Positions 22,690 to 34,400 are shown, numbered from the stretch's first letter. The stretch: 64,000 nt of DNA from Symsagittifera roscoffensis (GCF_963678635.1 NC_087062.1:92109845-92173844); one strand, 5' to 3'. Notes: generated from the letters alone by a model not told the origin. Numbers and translations are program-made.

Positions 22690-23225
22690 AAACCGCAAGT
22701 GAATATTTGAAAAAAAAAATCAGGCTACAAAAGCGTTTTAGAAAAGTTTTGACCGGAACAGTGCGTTTTTTCGGCGCGAAGCCCTCTTCAAAATTAGCAG
22801 ATTTTGGCGCCAAAGATAATTTTATGGTTGGTCGACCGAAAAGTAATGATGTGAAATAATACCAAAGAGTACCCTTTGGTTGGTAAGCGGGTCGCAAATC
22901 CGCACCTAATTGTGCAAATACGCAAACGCAACCGGTGCAAGACGACCGTCGAAAGGCAAATCGACAGCACCAGTTGCCTGCGCAGAAGTTTTTCAAAGGG
23001 GGGGGGGACGGTTTTTCGAAAAATTTTGAAAATTTTGCGTTTACTTTTTTTTAGGTCGACCAATTTGATTTTTCGAGCTCACCGAAAATATTATAAGAAC
23101 TCTATTTTGTCAAAAAAATTCTTCGCTGCAGGCGATTTTTTCAAAAAAAAACAGGCCAAAAACGTCGTTATGAGCACTTTTTGGAAAACTTTGACCAAAA
23201 AAAATTGCGTCCCCTTCGGCACGCT
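22690..23225 (+). mobile_element. GCGGATCTAGG short element, copy 2 (rearranged)
   Basis: From 22,990 the landmarks GGGGGGG-ACGGTTTTTCGAAAAA, TTTTAGGTCGACCAATTTGA, TTCTTCGCTGCAGGC and CACTTTTTGGAAAA run in family order. The part at 22,690-22,990 contains related phrases (GTTTTTTCGGCGCGAAG, GAGTACCCTTTGGTTGG, GCGGGTCG) that belong to the family's right half, so two partial copies are joined or the element is permuted. Confidence 0.65.
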
Positions 23226-23299
23226 ACTGGACAACACGCAGAATCAGGGTTGAGAAAGTGTATTTTCTCTGGAATAGTCTCGGGAGCTTGAGCAGCGAC

Positions 23300-23860
23300 G
23301 ATATCTCTACCTGTGGAGCTCATTTTCAAACACGGGCGGAGTTTGCGGCAAAATTAGGGACAAACATGAGCTGAAGCAGAGACACAATCCAAATCAAGCA
23401 CAGGAGAGACGCAAATGTAAGCAAACATGAACACGGGCCGGGAGAACAAAAATTCCATAATCAGATCTGTAGACGGAAAGACATCAAATGACGAAATCAC
23501 ACCGGAGTCGAGATTGAAAAAACGGCGAGCGATTGATGAAGAATCGACGGACGTACCAAGTATCCGGATTCTGAATACTGCAGTTGGCAACACTGGGGTA
23601 GCAATAATTCGCGATTGTCGGACACTGATACACCAGTGAGATGCCGATTAACACTTCGGGGGTTCTCAATCCACTAGCCCATATAGGTTGCTTGGACACT
23701 CCATCAAATTGTGAGAACCGAGGGATGACAAACATCCGGCCGAAACTATCGATTTTGGATACACGCGGGAAAAATGGAAAAGAAAAGTTGAAAAAAAAAC
23801 TGGAAAATTGTACATATATTGTTGCAAGGTTGATCTATACTTTTTTTTTCATATGATGGT
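23300..23860 (+). other. Region with unassigned ORFs
   Basis: A 70-codon + frame (23,427-23,639) is comparatively rich in charged residues (ESRLKKRRAIDEESTD) and overlaps antisense ORFs of similar size. I find no domain, no splice-site support and no homologous copy elsewhere in the window. It may be a fragment of an old gene or element. Confidence 0.25.
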
Positions 23861-24240
23861 GTCCAACAAATTGATTGAAATCAGATGAAAACAAGTTTCA
23901 TAGCCCCCTTTTACTTTGCGACGTTATTTCTAAAACTGACTGTAAAGGGTTTGTTGCAGAAGAAGGCTGCAGAAGGCTGCAGAAGAAGACTCAGTGCTGA
24001 CCTAATTTAGTACTTAAATGACTTGATCTAAGCTTAATTTCAAAAAAAAAATAGCAAATAAAGAAAACTTTAAATGCATTTTTTCTCAAATTGGTTACAG
24101 AATAGTCAAAAGCGATTAGAACAATAGTTGCGGAACAAATAAGTTCTTAATTAATTGGACATATTTTGAATTCAATTGGAATTTTAGCTGATCTTAATCA
24201 ATAAAAAAAAGTAATAATTACTTCAAACTGAATTAAGGTG

Positions 24241-24264
24241 CCCGCACCGAAGTTTCTCCGATTA
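24241..24264 (+). repeat. Left terminal inverted repeat of the 24-kb element
   Basis: Eighteen bases, CCCGCACCGAAGTTTCTC, then C-GATTA, against G-GATAA at the right end. No other occurrence of this 18-mer was seen in the window. Confidence 0.75.
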
Positions 24265-24417
24265 TTATCTATTATCTGGCGATTTTGTGGTCGAACCAAA
24301 AATTATTCTTTTAATAATCAATTATCTGGTGATTTTGTGGTCGCAGAGCAAAATAATCGATTATATGGACAAAACAATCCATTAAAAAGTTTTATTTTTG
24401 TGACGATTATGTTGGAA

Positions 24418-24456
24418 TTATAATAGATTATAATAGATTATAATAGATTATAATAT
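24418..24456 (+). repeat. 10-bp tandem repeat TAATAGATTA in the left sub-terminal region
   Basis: Three perfect tandem units of TAATAGATTA plus partials. It lies about 180 bp inside the left inverted repeat, and AATAGATTAT also occurs just inside the right repeat in the opposite orientation. Confidence 0.92.
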
Positions 24457-24673
24457 AAACAAAATTGATATAAAAATTCGATCAAAAACACAAAAATGTG
24501 CGACCTCAACTTTTTCAAATTCTTAGTTTTCTGAGCATGAAAAAATAAGATTATTAGCAGGAAAACAAGCTTTTAAGTAAATTTCGAACTGAATTTCAAG
24601 TTTTGTTACGTGTCTTGTTCTTACATCATTCTCAATCCCAAAGTGGCCGAAAAATTGTTTTAATACGGATTTT

Positions 24674-24876
24674 GGCTCTTTTTCCTTTTCCCCCCCACCT
24701 GCAAATTTTTTTATGTAAATTTGTTGACCACATTGTTCGATTGTTAAGAAAATTTACATACAGACTAATAAGGCCATGACAAACATATTTGATCTTCATA
24801 TTCAACCTCGTAAAATTACTCGTTACACTAATATATTGAAGTTCGGGTGAGGTGGGGGGGAAAAGGAAAAAGAGCC
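24674..24876. mobile_element. 203-bp MITE with perfect 27-bp TIRs and 8-bp target duplication
   Basis: The left arm 24,674-24,700 (starts GGCTCTTTTTCCTTTTCC) is the exact reverse complement of 24,850-24,876. The 8 bases CGGATTTT occur immediately outside both ends (24,666-24,673 and 24,877-24,884), a clean target-site duplication. It has no ORF. An 8-bp duplication is typical of hAT, P and a few other superfamilies; the terminal bases do not settle which one. Confidence 0.95.
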
Positions 24877-25040
24877 CGGATTTTTGCTGTTGAATGAATT
24901 GAAGCGATCATTCGATCTCGATGCATTCTCAACCTTCTAATTTGCTATGACTTGTCCAGTAACCTGCAAGTCTTTGAGCCCTTCATTCAGTCAAATAGCG
25001 GAAAGGTTTTTCCTTGTACGAAAATGTGGATTTTTTTCAG

Positions 25041-25774
25041 GCTAAAATGGAAACAAGTTGTAGCGGTGACCAGGACTTCAAATTCGAAGTGCTGGCCGAG
25101 GGTGTTTTGGATCCGGCGGCTAAAAACGACAGAACCAATCTTTTGATCAATCTTGAGAACTGCAACGATGAGACACCTTACTTCACGACTGGAAACATCT
25201 TATATTTCTCTATTGCAGAAGAAGAATATAACGTGGCAACACGTGTAACACCAGTGATGCCTACAGGCGGACTTGCAAACGTAACTGATCTCGATAGTTC
25301 GGCCTTCAAATACGAGGTAATCGCCGGCGAAAATGCGAACTACTTCACAGTTGACCTTGACACTGGTGAAATTCTAACCGCAGTTGCTGAAATTGACGCG
25401 GAAACAGTCAGTCAATTTAACTTGACTGTTCGAGTCAATGACACTGATTCACCCTCACTTTACGTGGATGTTCAATGCATCATAGATGTCGTTGACCTCA
25501 ATGAGTTTTCCCCAGTTTGTGGGTCTAATCAGTACGTCGAAACAGTTTCGGAGGATGCTAGCATCAATACTGAAGTCATTACTGTCACAGCTACCGACGC
25601 AGATCAAGGTCAAACAGTCGCGTACTCAATTAAGAAGCAAGTTTACTTAGACGAAACGGACAATTCCGAGACTAATACCAGTTCGTTCACGATCGACGCG
25701 ACGTCGGGATCTATCAAGGTCGGCACGTCCCTGGACTACGAACTGGGAACCGATACCTCAGCGTTGCAAAACAG
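25041..25774 (+). CDS. Cadherin-repeat exon (partial gene)
   Basis: Single exon after a 3' splice site (TTTTTTTCAG|GCT, phase 0), open for 245 codons. It holds the end of one extracellular cadherin repeat (ending NCNDETPYF, the DxNDNxPxF linker), one complete repeat (with DLDTGEIL, VNDTDSPSL and closing DVVDLNEFSPVC) and most of a third (ETVSEDASINTEVITVTATD, then FTIDATSGSIKV, LDYE). These calcium-binding motifs (DxD, LDRE/LDYE, DxNDN) are diagnostic of cadherins, adhesion proteins at the cell surface. No transmembrane part is present. The frame loses cadherin character after TSALQ, where ACAG|GTCCTC offers a weak donor. The exon lies inside the putative giant element and directly abuts satellite A. 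Confidence 0.88.
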
Positions 25775-25809
25775 GTCCTCTAAGTGCCCCTATGGACGTA
25801 TGTTCTCAT

Positions 25810-26104
25810 AATTGCTCTTGTAGAAAATTGATTTATCTTGACTCATTTCTTCTTTTGTGTTATAGGTTTTTGCCCAAGATCTGATTTACAATGATGATTT
25901 TCTATATTTTTGTTGCATATTTTTGAGCTTAAAATGTGATTTATATTGACCCATTTAATCATTTGTTTTATAAATTTTTTGCCCAAGATCTGATTTACAA
26001 TAATGATTTACAATGATTTCATTGCATATTTTGAGCTCAAATTTGGTTTATATTGATAATTTTCTGGAATCTTTACAATTGTTTTTTGCACTTTACAATC
26101 TTTA
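25810..26104 (+). repeat. Satellite A (108-bp) fragment, left side
   Basis: About 2.5 degenerate units with landmarks GGTTTTTGCCCAAGATCTGA, TTACAATGATGATTTTCTA, TTGTTGCATATTTTTGAGCT and ATTTATATTGACCCATTT. These are the same units that form the long array at 46,370-47,880. It passes directly into satellite B near 26,100. Confidence 0.9.
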
Positions 26105-27262
26105 CAATTTGGCATGAAACCAATGGATTTCTTATACACTTGTCCATTTTTGCTTGTTATTTGGAGGGATATTTTGGTGCCTATGACACAGTTCATTTTG
26201 GGCCATAATATTTTGTAGGTCTTAAAAGCTCATTGCGCCCGCGATCCTTATGATTTTTTATGGTTTTGTTGCCTGTGATACAGTTCATTTTGGCATGAAA
26301 CCAATTGATTTCTTATATATTCGTCCATTTTTGCTTGTTGTTGTTTAGAGGGGTATTTTGGTGCCTATGACACAGTTCATTTTGGCCCATAATATCTTGT
26401 AGATCTTAAATGCTCATTGCGCCTGTCTTAGACGCAGTTCAATTTGGCATGAAACCAATGGATTTCTTATACATTTGTCCATTTTTGCTTGTTATTTGGA
26501 GGGAAATTTTGGTGCCTATGACACAGTTCATTTTGGCCAATAATATTTTGTAGGTTTTAAAAGCTCATTGCGCCCGCGATCATTAGGATTTCTTATGGTT
26601 TTGTTGCCTGTGACACAGTTCATTTTGGCATGAAACCGATGGATTTCTTATATATTCGTCCATTTTTGCTTGTTATTTGGAGGGGTATTTTAGTGCCTAT
26701 GACACAGTTCATTTTGGCCCATAAAATTTTGTAGGTCTTAAAAGCTCATTGCGCCCGCGTTCCTTAGGATTTCTTATGGTTTTGTTGCCTGTGACACAGT
26801 TCATTTTGGCATGAAACCAATGGATTATTTATATATTCGTCCATTTTTGCTTGTTGTTTAGAGGGGTATTTTGGTGCCTATGACACAGTTCATTTTGGCC
26901 CATAATATCTTGTAGATCTTAAATGCTCATTGCGCCTGTCTTCATTAGGGTTTCTCATGGTTTTGTTGCCTGTGACACAGTTCAATTTGGCATGAAACCA
27001 ATAGATTTCTTATACATTTGTCCATTTTTGCTTGTTATTTGGAGGGTATTTTAGTGCCTATGACACAGTTCATTTTGGCCCATAAAGTTTTGTAGGTCTT
27101 AAAAGCTCATTGCGCCCGCGATCATTAGGATTTCTCATGGTTTTTTTGCCTGTGAAACATTTCATTTTGGCTTGAAACCAATGGATTTCTTATAAATTTG
27201 TCCATTTTTGCTTGTTATTTGGAGGAGTATTTTGGTGCCTATGACACAGTTCATTTTGCCAT
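26105..27262 (+). repeat. Satellite B (~181-bp) array, left block
   Basis: About 6.5 units with landmarks TTTTGGCATGAAACCAATGG, GTCCATTTTTGCTTGTT, GTGCCTATGACACAGTTCAT, GGCCCATAATATTTTGTAGG, GCTCATTGCGCCCGCGATC and GTTGCCTGTGACACAGTTCA. Units here are more diverged from one another than in the main array. Within each unit, the phrases 'TGCCTATGACACAGTTCATTT' and 'TGCCTGTGACACAGTTCATTT' sit about half a unit apart, so the monomer looks like an old dimer. Confidence 0.95.
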
Positions 27263-27285
27263 GCCTGCTGCCAATCCGGTCCATA

Positions 27286-27311
27286 TTTGATTTGGTGAAT
27301 ACCAAATCAAA
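27286..27311. repeat. Perfect 11-bp hairpin at the end of satellite B
   Basis: TTTGATTTGGT-GAAT-ACCAAATCAAA. It lies just after the left satellite B block and before the orphan exon. Confidence 0.95.
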
Positions 27312-27480
27312 GAGCTAGGTCAAGTGAATTATTAGGCTGGGTCTAGTGATCTTCCAACTTGAAGACATCATAAAAATTCCAAGGTTATCTTGCATGATTT
27401 TGACCCGAATTTGTTTTGCCCATTGTTCAAAGATTAGATTTTGCCTTTGTATATGTATTTCTAATGTTTTCAATTTTCAG

Positions 27481-27676
27481 ATTGATTGAACTGATTGAAA
27501 ACAGAAAAAACCAAATAACGGAAAAAGACAAAATATCCGAAAAAGAAAGTGCTGAAACTTCAGAAAGTGAGTATTTTTCGTCTGTTAGGACTGCTAATTT
27601 GTCTAAACAATCTCCTAGAATTGGTAAGATGTCGCTTGTTAACCTTTTCAATGACGAGTTTGTTATGCCATCCTGA
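27481..27676 (+). CDS. Probable last exon of an unidentified gene
   Basis: A good acceptor (TTTTCAATTTTCAG) precedes an open segment of 65 codons ending in TGA at 27,674-27,676. The encoded sequence is hydrophilic (ITEKDKISEKESAETSESE) with a tail KMSLVNLFNDEFVMPS; no domain is recognised. Phase matches the cadherin exon: splicing 25,774 to 27,481 would give an AG|A arginine codon and an open frame, across a 1.7-kb intron made of satellite A and B. That would yield a short secreted cadherin fragment with a charged tail. It could equally be the end of an element-encoded protein whose upstream exons I do not see. Confidence 0.4.
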
Positions 27677-27789
27677 TTTGTAAAAATTCTCAAGCCACCT
27701 AGAAAAATTGTCTCGATCTTTACAGCTTTTTGAAAGAGCTCGGATTTTTATTTATGTCAACCAAGAAAAAAAGGCATGTCAACAAAAAA

Positions 27790-28110
27790 GTTCTTTCGTG
27801 TCGTGGCTTAGCAACGATTATTTCGAATGTCTTTTAAGGTCTATGGAGCAGTAATAATAACATGGAAAAATATCATAACCCCCACGAGCCATACAAAGTA
27901 AAACGAGATAGATTTTGCTTCTAGTACAAAATCAATTATGGCAAATAAGTTTCCTTCGACCAATTTGGAAGACGGATTAAATCGCTAACGCGTTGAAATC
28001 GCTAAATACATCGCGCGTTAATTGTCACAAATTGGCCAAATTAAAACTGTAAACCCCATTTGCAAACCGCATTTGCAAACTTTGCAAAAAAATGATCACA
28101 GGTGAATTTT
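27790..28110 (-). repeat. Dispersed repeat family R, copy 3 (inverted)
   Basis: Reading on the complement gives the same ordered landmarks as 11,740-12,080 and 55,545-55,830. Visible on the + strand are GGTCTATGGAGCAGTAATAA, TACAAAGTAAAACGAGATAG, GACGGATTAAATCGCTAACG and TCGCGCGTTAATTGTCAC. It is an interspersed copy nested within the 24-kb element. Confidence 0.8.
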
Positions 28111-28129
28111 TTTTCAAATTTAAGCTCAA

Positions 28130-28265
28130 GACAACACCTTTTGAATGAAAAAACATGTTAAAGAATGAAAGCCGGTTACATTGCAAGTAGCAAAGAATGT
28201 TACGATCATAGTCTACAAAAAACACACAAAAGAGTGAAGTTGATGTGCCTTTTTTCCTATCCAAA
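28130..28265 (+). repeat. Fragment of the foldback family
   Basis: AGCCGGTTACATTGCAAGTA, then GCAAAGAATGTTACGATCAT, matches the right arm of the foldback at 13,999-14,045 with a few substitutions. Only one arm fragment is present. Confidence 0.75.
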
Positions 28266-28619
28266 TTTTTTCTGTTCAGAACAATGAAAATATGTAAAAA
28301 CTTTGGATTCGGACGTGTTTTACGATTTTCTTTTGTTATTTTTGAGTAATGTTTAGACCGACTCGACTCAAAGTGGCTATGTTTTTAGTAACGCCTTCTC
28401 GTGTTTGTTCTGTCGTGTTTGTTATCGAAAATGAAGATACAGGTTAGGTTTATCTCCGGAGAGTAGATCCTTCTCATTTTGGTTACCCATTTTATTTATG
28501 TCATGGGAACCACGGCACAAAACGTTACACAGTCAAGTAATCTTACAATCTCGTTTCGATTGCGAAATCTTAACCGATTGTTACGAAATGCCTGACTGTA
28601 CCACAACAACTTGAAAAAT

Positions 28620-29110
28620 ATTAATGATTGTTGGATCGATAGCTGGGTGGATGGATCGCTAGATGGTCAGAGTGATGTCAGTTTGAATGGACGAACAATT
28701 TGATTCGTGGCAAGATGGATGATGCATGGGTATTGGGCTGGCTGGATGGATGGACGGCTGGATATATGGCAAGGTACAAGAGTGATTTGTTGGTTGAAAC
28801 GCTAGATGGTTGGATCGCTAGACGGATGATTTTATAGATGGCTCAATGGCTGGTTAAATAGCCAGAGTGCTAGAGTGGGTAGATGGATAAATGGCTGGTT
28901 GCATGGATAGATCGATGTCTAGATAACTCAATGAATGGCTGGTTAGAAGGTTTGCTAGATACATGATTGAATGGTTGGTTGAATGGATGAATGGTTGTAT
29001 AGATATATGGCTCGAACGATATCTCTAGATGGCTAGTTAGATGAGTGGCTGAAAAGATTGCTAGATGGATGAATAAGTAGATGTTTAGATGAATGGATCG
29101 ATGACTGCAG
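28620..29110 (+). repeat. Degenerate GATG/TGGA short-repeat region
   Basis: About 490 bp dominated by imperfect GGATGGATGG, GGCTGGTTGAATGG and CTAGATGG words. It looks like a decayed tetranucleotide microsatellite upstream of the BEN-domain gene. Its antisense strand is open for short stretches only as a by-product of the repeat. Confidence 0.9.
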
Positions 29111-29352
29111 ATAAGTGTCGTAGCATATGCATATAATAAGATCGTGCCACAACAGCCCCATAGTAGTTTTCGTGGCTGTAATTTTGCTTTTCACTTTTTT
29201 GCAATCTGACTCGATAAAGTTGTAGTGTGATAAACACATTCCGTGTTCTTTTTTTCATTGTGCTGTCTGTGTTCTTAAAATGTCAAATGGTAGTTCAGAT
29301 ATCTCATACTCAAAATATTGTTTAGATGTCTCATAACCAAATGATTGTTTAG

Positions 29353-31213
29353 ATGTCTCAAACTCGATTTGGTAGGCCAGTCAAAAACCCAATAATGCGC
29401 TCTGAGATCAATGCCATTGAGGATAGAGTTAGACAGAAACTCAAAGGTGTTTGGTTGCTTTTATTCTATTACCAAGACCAACGGCCAGGAGTTATGGATA
29501 TTTTGTCGGCCAGTATCCAAATGCCTCTAGATCAGAGAGACGGTATAAAGGTTCGTCAATTTACAGAAAACTAGTTTAAGGTACTTTCTGAGCTTAAAAG
29601 CGTGTCTTTTTAGAAAGATCACGTTGTAACAATAAAAATTTCTGGTGTACTATATGAGGCGAAAGTGTATGCAAGAGGGCCGAGGAATAAAATAGATGGA
29701 TGTCTTATCGACTTGTCCATGGCCTGTGTCAACATTGGAATAGACGAAGAGCCAGGAATTCAATTTCCCAACTGTGAAGATGAAATAACCTTGACGGAAA
29801 TTGATGGCACCAATGAGAATGAACTGCCACCTTTAACCAGTCTAAATCCGCCGGAGTTTTGTCTTCCAATTGACGAGGAAGAAATTACAGCGGTAAGAAT
29901 TCATTTGAAATTGAGGTTGGACAAAAATTATAATAGATAGAAAACTAGTATAGAAAATCAATCAAATTTTTCTAAATCAAGGAGAGAAAAGCCCTGAATG
30001 AAGTTCTTCAAGAAGTTCAAGTCTCTGTCTGTCCTCAGCCCTCAATGACCAATGGGGATCAACGTGCTAATCTGGCACCCGTGAGAAGAAAGCGAAACTT
30101 GTTCCATGCATCGGAGTTGTTGACAGATCCTTCCCCAGTCATAAGTCCAAAGAACAGGCTGGTAGCTTCAACACCACATAATTTTTCGATGCCGGCAAAT
30201 TATGCACATGAAGCTTCATCAAAGCCAAGTGGGTCTCAAGTTGCCTGCTGCTGTTTGGTGAGCTGTTTCAATTGACAAGTTTCGGTATTCATAAAAAAAC
30301 GTAATCGATCCTTAAATCTAAGTGAGGGGTGTTAACACAGTTGTTTTGGTTTTTACCAGCAAGAAGAGCGTGTAGCAATGATGAATATTCTCCAAAATTT
30401 GGGAGAAATAGTCGAAAAACACGACAGGAGTGTGACAATGATGAACGAGTGTCTCTCAAAAATGTTTAATCGTCATGTCGACGAAACTATTCGCATTGAA
30501 AAGTCGATGAATCGGATGGTAAGCGGCCTTGAGATTTTATAGATAAATTCAGGGAATGAAATTTAGCTCTAATTAAGTGAGACTTAGAAGCTTGATTTTT
30601 TTAATGAGGAGTGAGGAAAACCAAAAAAGCTGAAAACATGTTTTTTTACTAGGCCAATAAATTCGAGATATGGACTGGTAAACCGGTTGCGGAAAATGAA
30701 CCAGAAACTACTATTGACTGGAATGGAAAGGACCTCATGCGGTTGACTGCTCTAAACCCCGCAAAGTATGGAAGAAAAATAGGACAGCTAATGTGGACCG
30801 ATAATGAAATTGCTAGTCACATGATTTCGCCTAAAAAGGCCTCGGGACCACACTGTCGCCAACCATTTGGAGATACACGAAAAGGCATCTGGGCAGGTAA
30901 TAGTCACTTTTGAAAACAAGAGTTTTCAAAGAAAAAAAAATTTATCGAAGGGACTGTTTTTTTTTCGGATTAAAATAAGTGTTACAAAATCTGTTCTTTA
31001 ATTGTTCAAGATGCCATTCGGAAGAAGTACCCTAATAACCCAACTGAGGCGTATGAGGAGGCAAAAGAAAGTTTTAACCGGTTTGGGCTGGAAATTCAGG
31101 CCAGCAGACGTCAACAAGAGCAAGCAGATTTGCAGCGGCAATTCACGCATCGAATGCTGAATCTGCAAAGCAGCACCGAGACAGATGTCAGCAAGACAAA
31201 CGAAAACGAATAG
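29353..31213 (+). CDS. BEN-domain protein gene, six exons
   Basis: Proposed exons: 29,353-29,550, 29,614-29,892, 29,982-30,257, 30,360-30,518, 30,653-30,896 and 31,011-31,213 (TAG). Phases agree at every junction, introns are 63-134 bp with GT-AG ends, and the product is about 452 aa. The first donor (AAG|GTTCGT) is the weakest. Residues ~330-395 form a BEN domain: LMRLTALNPAKYGRKIGQLM, TDNEIASHM, then a basic end KGIWADAIRKKYP. BEN domains bind DNA or chromatin proteins in animals and occur in some DNA viruses and mobile elements. Residues 67-100 (HVVTIKISGVLYEAKVYARG) look like a small beta-rich module; residues 252-304 are probably helical. The start is the ATG after an upstream in-frame stop. 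It ends 224 bp before the satellite B array. Confidence 0.8.
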
Positions 31214-31436
31214 ATCATGAATTGTTGGGCTTAAACTCAATATTGATCTAAAAAGCGCTGAAATATTTGGTCATACTAATAACTCATGAAAGCTCTACTC
31301 AACCGTTACAACTCAAACTGAGTGTTTTTGCTGAGACTTCTTATATTATACTTCTTACACTCAAACTGAGACTTCTTAAACTAATTTTTCAACCACCTGA
31401 TATCCATTTCTTTGTTAGTAAACTGATAATATAGTT

Positions 31437-34400
31437 TGGCATGAAACCAATGGATTTCTTATAAATTTGTCAATTTTTGCTTGTTATTTGAAGGGGTATT
31501 TTAGTGCCTATGACACAGTTCATTTTGGCCCATAATATTTTGTAGGTCTTAGAAGCTCATTGCGCCCGCGATCATTAGGATTTCTTATGGTTTTGTTGCC
31601 TGTGACAGTTCATTTTGGCATGAAACCAATGGATTTCTTAAAAATTTGTCCATTTTTGCTTGTTATTTGGAGGGGTATTTTGGTGCCTATGACACAGTTG
31701 ATTTTGGCCCATAATATTTTGTAGGTCTTAAAAGCTCATTGCGCCCGCGATCATTAGGATTTCTTATGGTTTTGTTGCCTGTGACACAGTTCAATTTGGC
31801 ATAAAACCAATGGATTTCTTATACATTTGTCCATTTTTGCTTGTTATTTGGAGGGGTATTTTGGTGCCTATGACACATATCTTTTTGGCCCATAAAATTT
31901 GTAGGTCTTAAAAGCTCATTGCGCCCGCGATCATTAGGACTTCTCATGGTTTTTTGCCTGTGACACAGTTCATTTTGGCATGAAACCAATGGATTTCTTA
32001 TACATTTGTCCATTTTTGCTTGTTATTTGGAGGGGTATTTGGGTGCCTATGACACAGTTAAATTTGAGCCATAATATTTTGTAGGTCTTAAAAGCTCATT
32101 GCGCCCGCGATCATTAGGATTTCTTATGGTTTTGTTGCCTGTGACACAGTTCATTTTGGCATGAAACCAATGGATTTCTTATATATTCGTCCATTTTTGC
32201 TTGTTATTTGGAGGGGTCTTTTGGTGCCTATGACTTAGTTCATTTTGGCCCATAATTATTTGTAGTTCTTAAAAGCTCATTGCGCCCGCGATCATTAGGA
32301 TTTCTTATGGTTTTGTTGCCTGTGACACAGTTCATTTTGGCATGAAACCAATGGATTTCTTATACATTTGTCCATTTTTGCTTGTTATTTGAAGGGGTAT
32401 TTTAGTGCCTATGACACAGTTCATTTTGGCCCATAATATTTTGTAGGTCTTAGAAGCTCATTGCGCCCGCGATCATTAGGATTTCTTATGGTTTTGTTGC
32501 CTGTGACAGTTCATTTTGGCATGAAACCAATGGATTTCTTAAAAATTTGTCCATTTTTGCTTGTTATTTGGAGGGGTATTTTGGTGCCTATGACACAGTT
32601 GATTTTGGCCCATAATATTTTGTAGGTCTTAAAAGCTCATTGCGCCCGCGATCATTAGGATTTCTTATGGTTTTGTTGCCTGTGACACAGTTCAATTTGG
32701 CATAAAACCAATGGATTTCTTATACATTTGTCCATTTTTGCTTGTTATTTGGAGGGGTATTTTGGTGCCTATGACACATATCTTTTCGGCCCATAAAATT
32801 TGTAGGTCTTAAAAGCTCATTGCGCCCGCGATCATTAGGATTTCTCATGGTTTTTTGCCTGTGACACAGTTCATTTTGGCATGAAACCAATGGATTTCTT
32901 ATACATTTGTCCATTTTTGCTTGTTATTTGGAGGGGTATTTGGGTGCCTATGACACAGTTAAATTTGAGCCATAATATTTTGTAGGTCTTAAAAGCTCAT
33001 TGCGCCCGCGATCATTAGGATTTCTTATGGTTTTGTTGCCTGTGACACAGTTCATTTTGGCATGAAACCAATGGATTTCTTATATATTCGTCCATTTTTG
33101 CTTGTTATTTGGAGGGGTCTTTTGGTGCCTATGACTTAGTTCATTTTGGCCCATAATAATTTGTAGTTCTTAAAAGCTCATTGCGCCCGCGATCATTAGG
33201 ATTTCTTATGGTTTTGTTGCCTGTGACACAGTTCATTTTGGCATGAAACCAATGGATTTCTTATACATTTGTCCATTTTTGCTTGTTATTTGAAGGGGTA
33301 TTTTAGTGCCTATGACACAGTTCATTTTGGCCCATAATATTTTGTAGGTCTTAGAAGCTCATTGCGCCCGCGATCATTAGGATTTCTTATGGTTTTGTTG
33401 CCTGTGACAGTTCATTTTGGCATGAAACCAATGGATTTCTTAAAAATTTGTCCATTTTTGCTTGTTATTTGGAGGGGTATTTTGGTGCCTACGACACAGT
33501 TGATTTTGGCCCATAATATTTTGTAGGTCTTAAAAGCTCATTGCGCCCGCGATCATTAGGATTTCTTATGGTTTTGTTGCCTGTGACACAGTTCAATTTG
33601 GCATAAAACCAATGGATTTCTTATACATTTGTCCATTTTTGCTTGTTATTTGGAGGGGTATTTTGGTGCCTATGACACATATCTTTTTGGCCCATAAAAT
33701 TTGTAGGTCTTAAAAGCTCATTGCGCCCGCGATCATTAGGATTTCTCATGGTTTTTTGCCTGTGACACAGTTCATTTTGGCATGAAACCAATGGATTTCT
33801 TATACATTTGTCCATTTTTGCTTGTTATTTGGAGGGGTATTTGGGTGCCTATGACACAGTTAAATTTGAGCCATAATATTTTGTAGGTCTTAAAAGCTCA
33901 TTGCGCCCGCGATCATTAGGATTTCTTATGGTTTTGTTGCCTGTGACACAGTTCATTTTGGCATGAAACCAATGGATTTCTTATATATTCGTCCATTTTT
34001 GCTTGTTATTTGGAGGGGTCTTTTGGTGCCTATGACTTAGTTCATTTTGGCCCATAATAATTTGTAGTTCTTAAAAGCTCATTGCGCCCGCGATCATTAG
34101 GATTTCTTATGGTTTTGTTGCCTGTGACACAGTTCATTTTGGCATGAAACCAATGGATTTCTTATACATTTGTCCATTTTTGCTTGTTATTTGAAGGGGT
34201 ATTTTAGTGCCTATGACACAGTTCATTTTGGCCCATAATATTTTGTAGGTCTTAGAAGCTCATTGCGCCCGCGATCATTAGGATTTCTTATGGTTTTGTT
34301 GCCTGTGACAGTTCATTTTGGCATGAAACCAATGGATTTCTTAAAAATTTGTCCATTTTTGCTTGTTATTTGGAGGGGTATTTTGGTGCCTATGACACAG

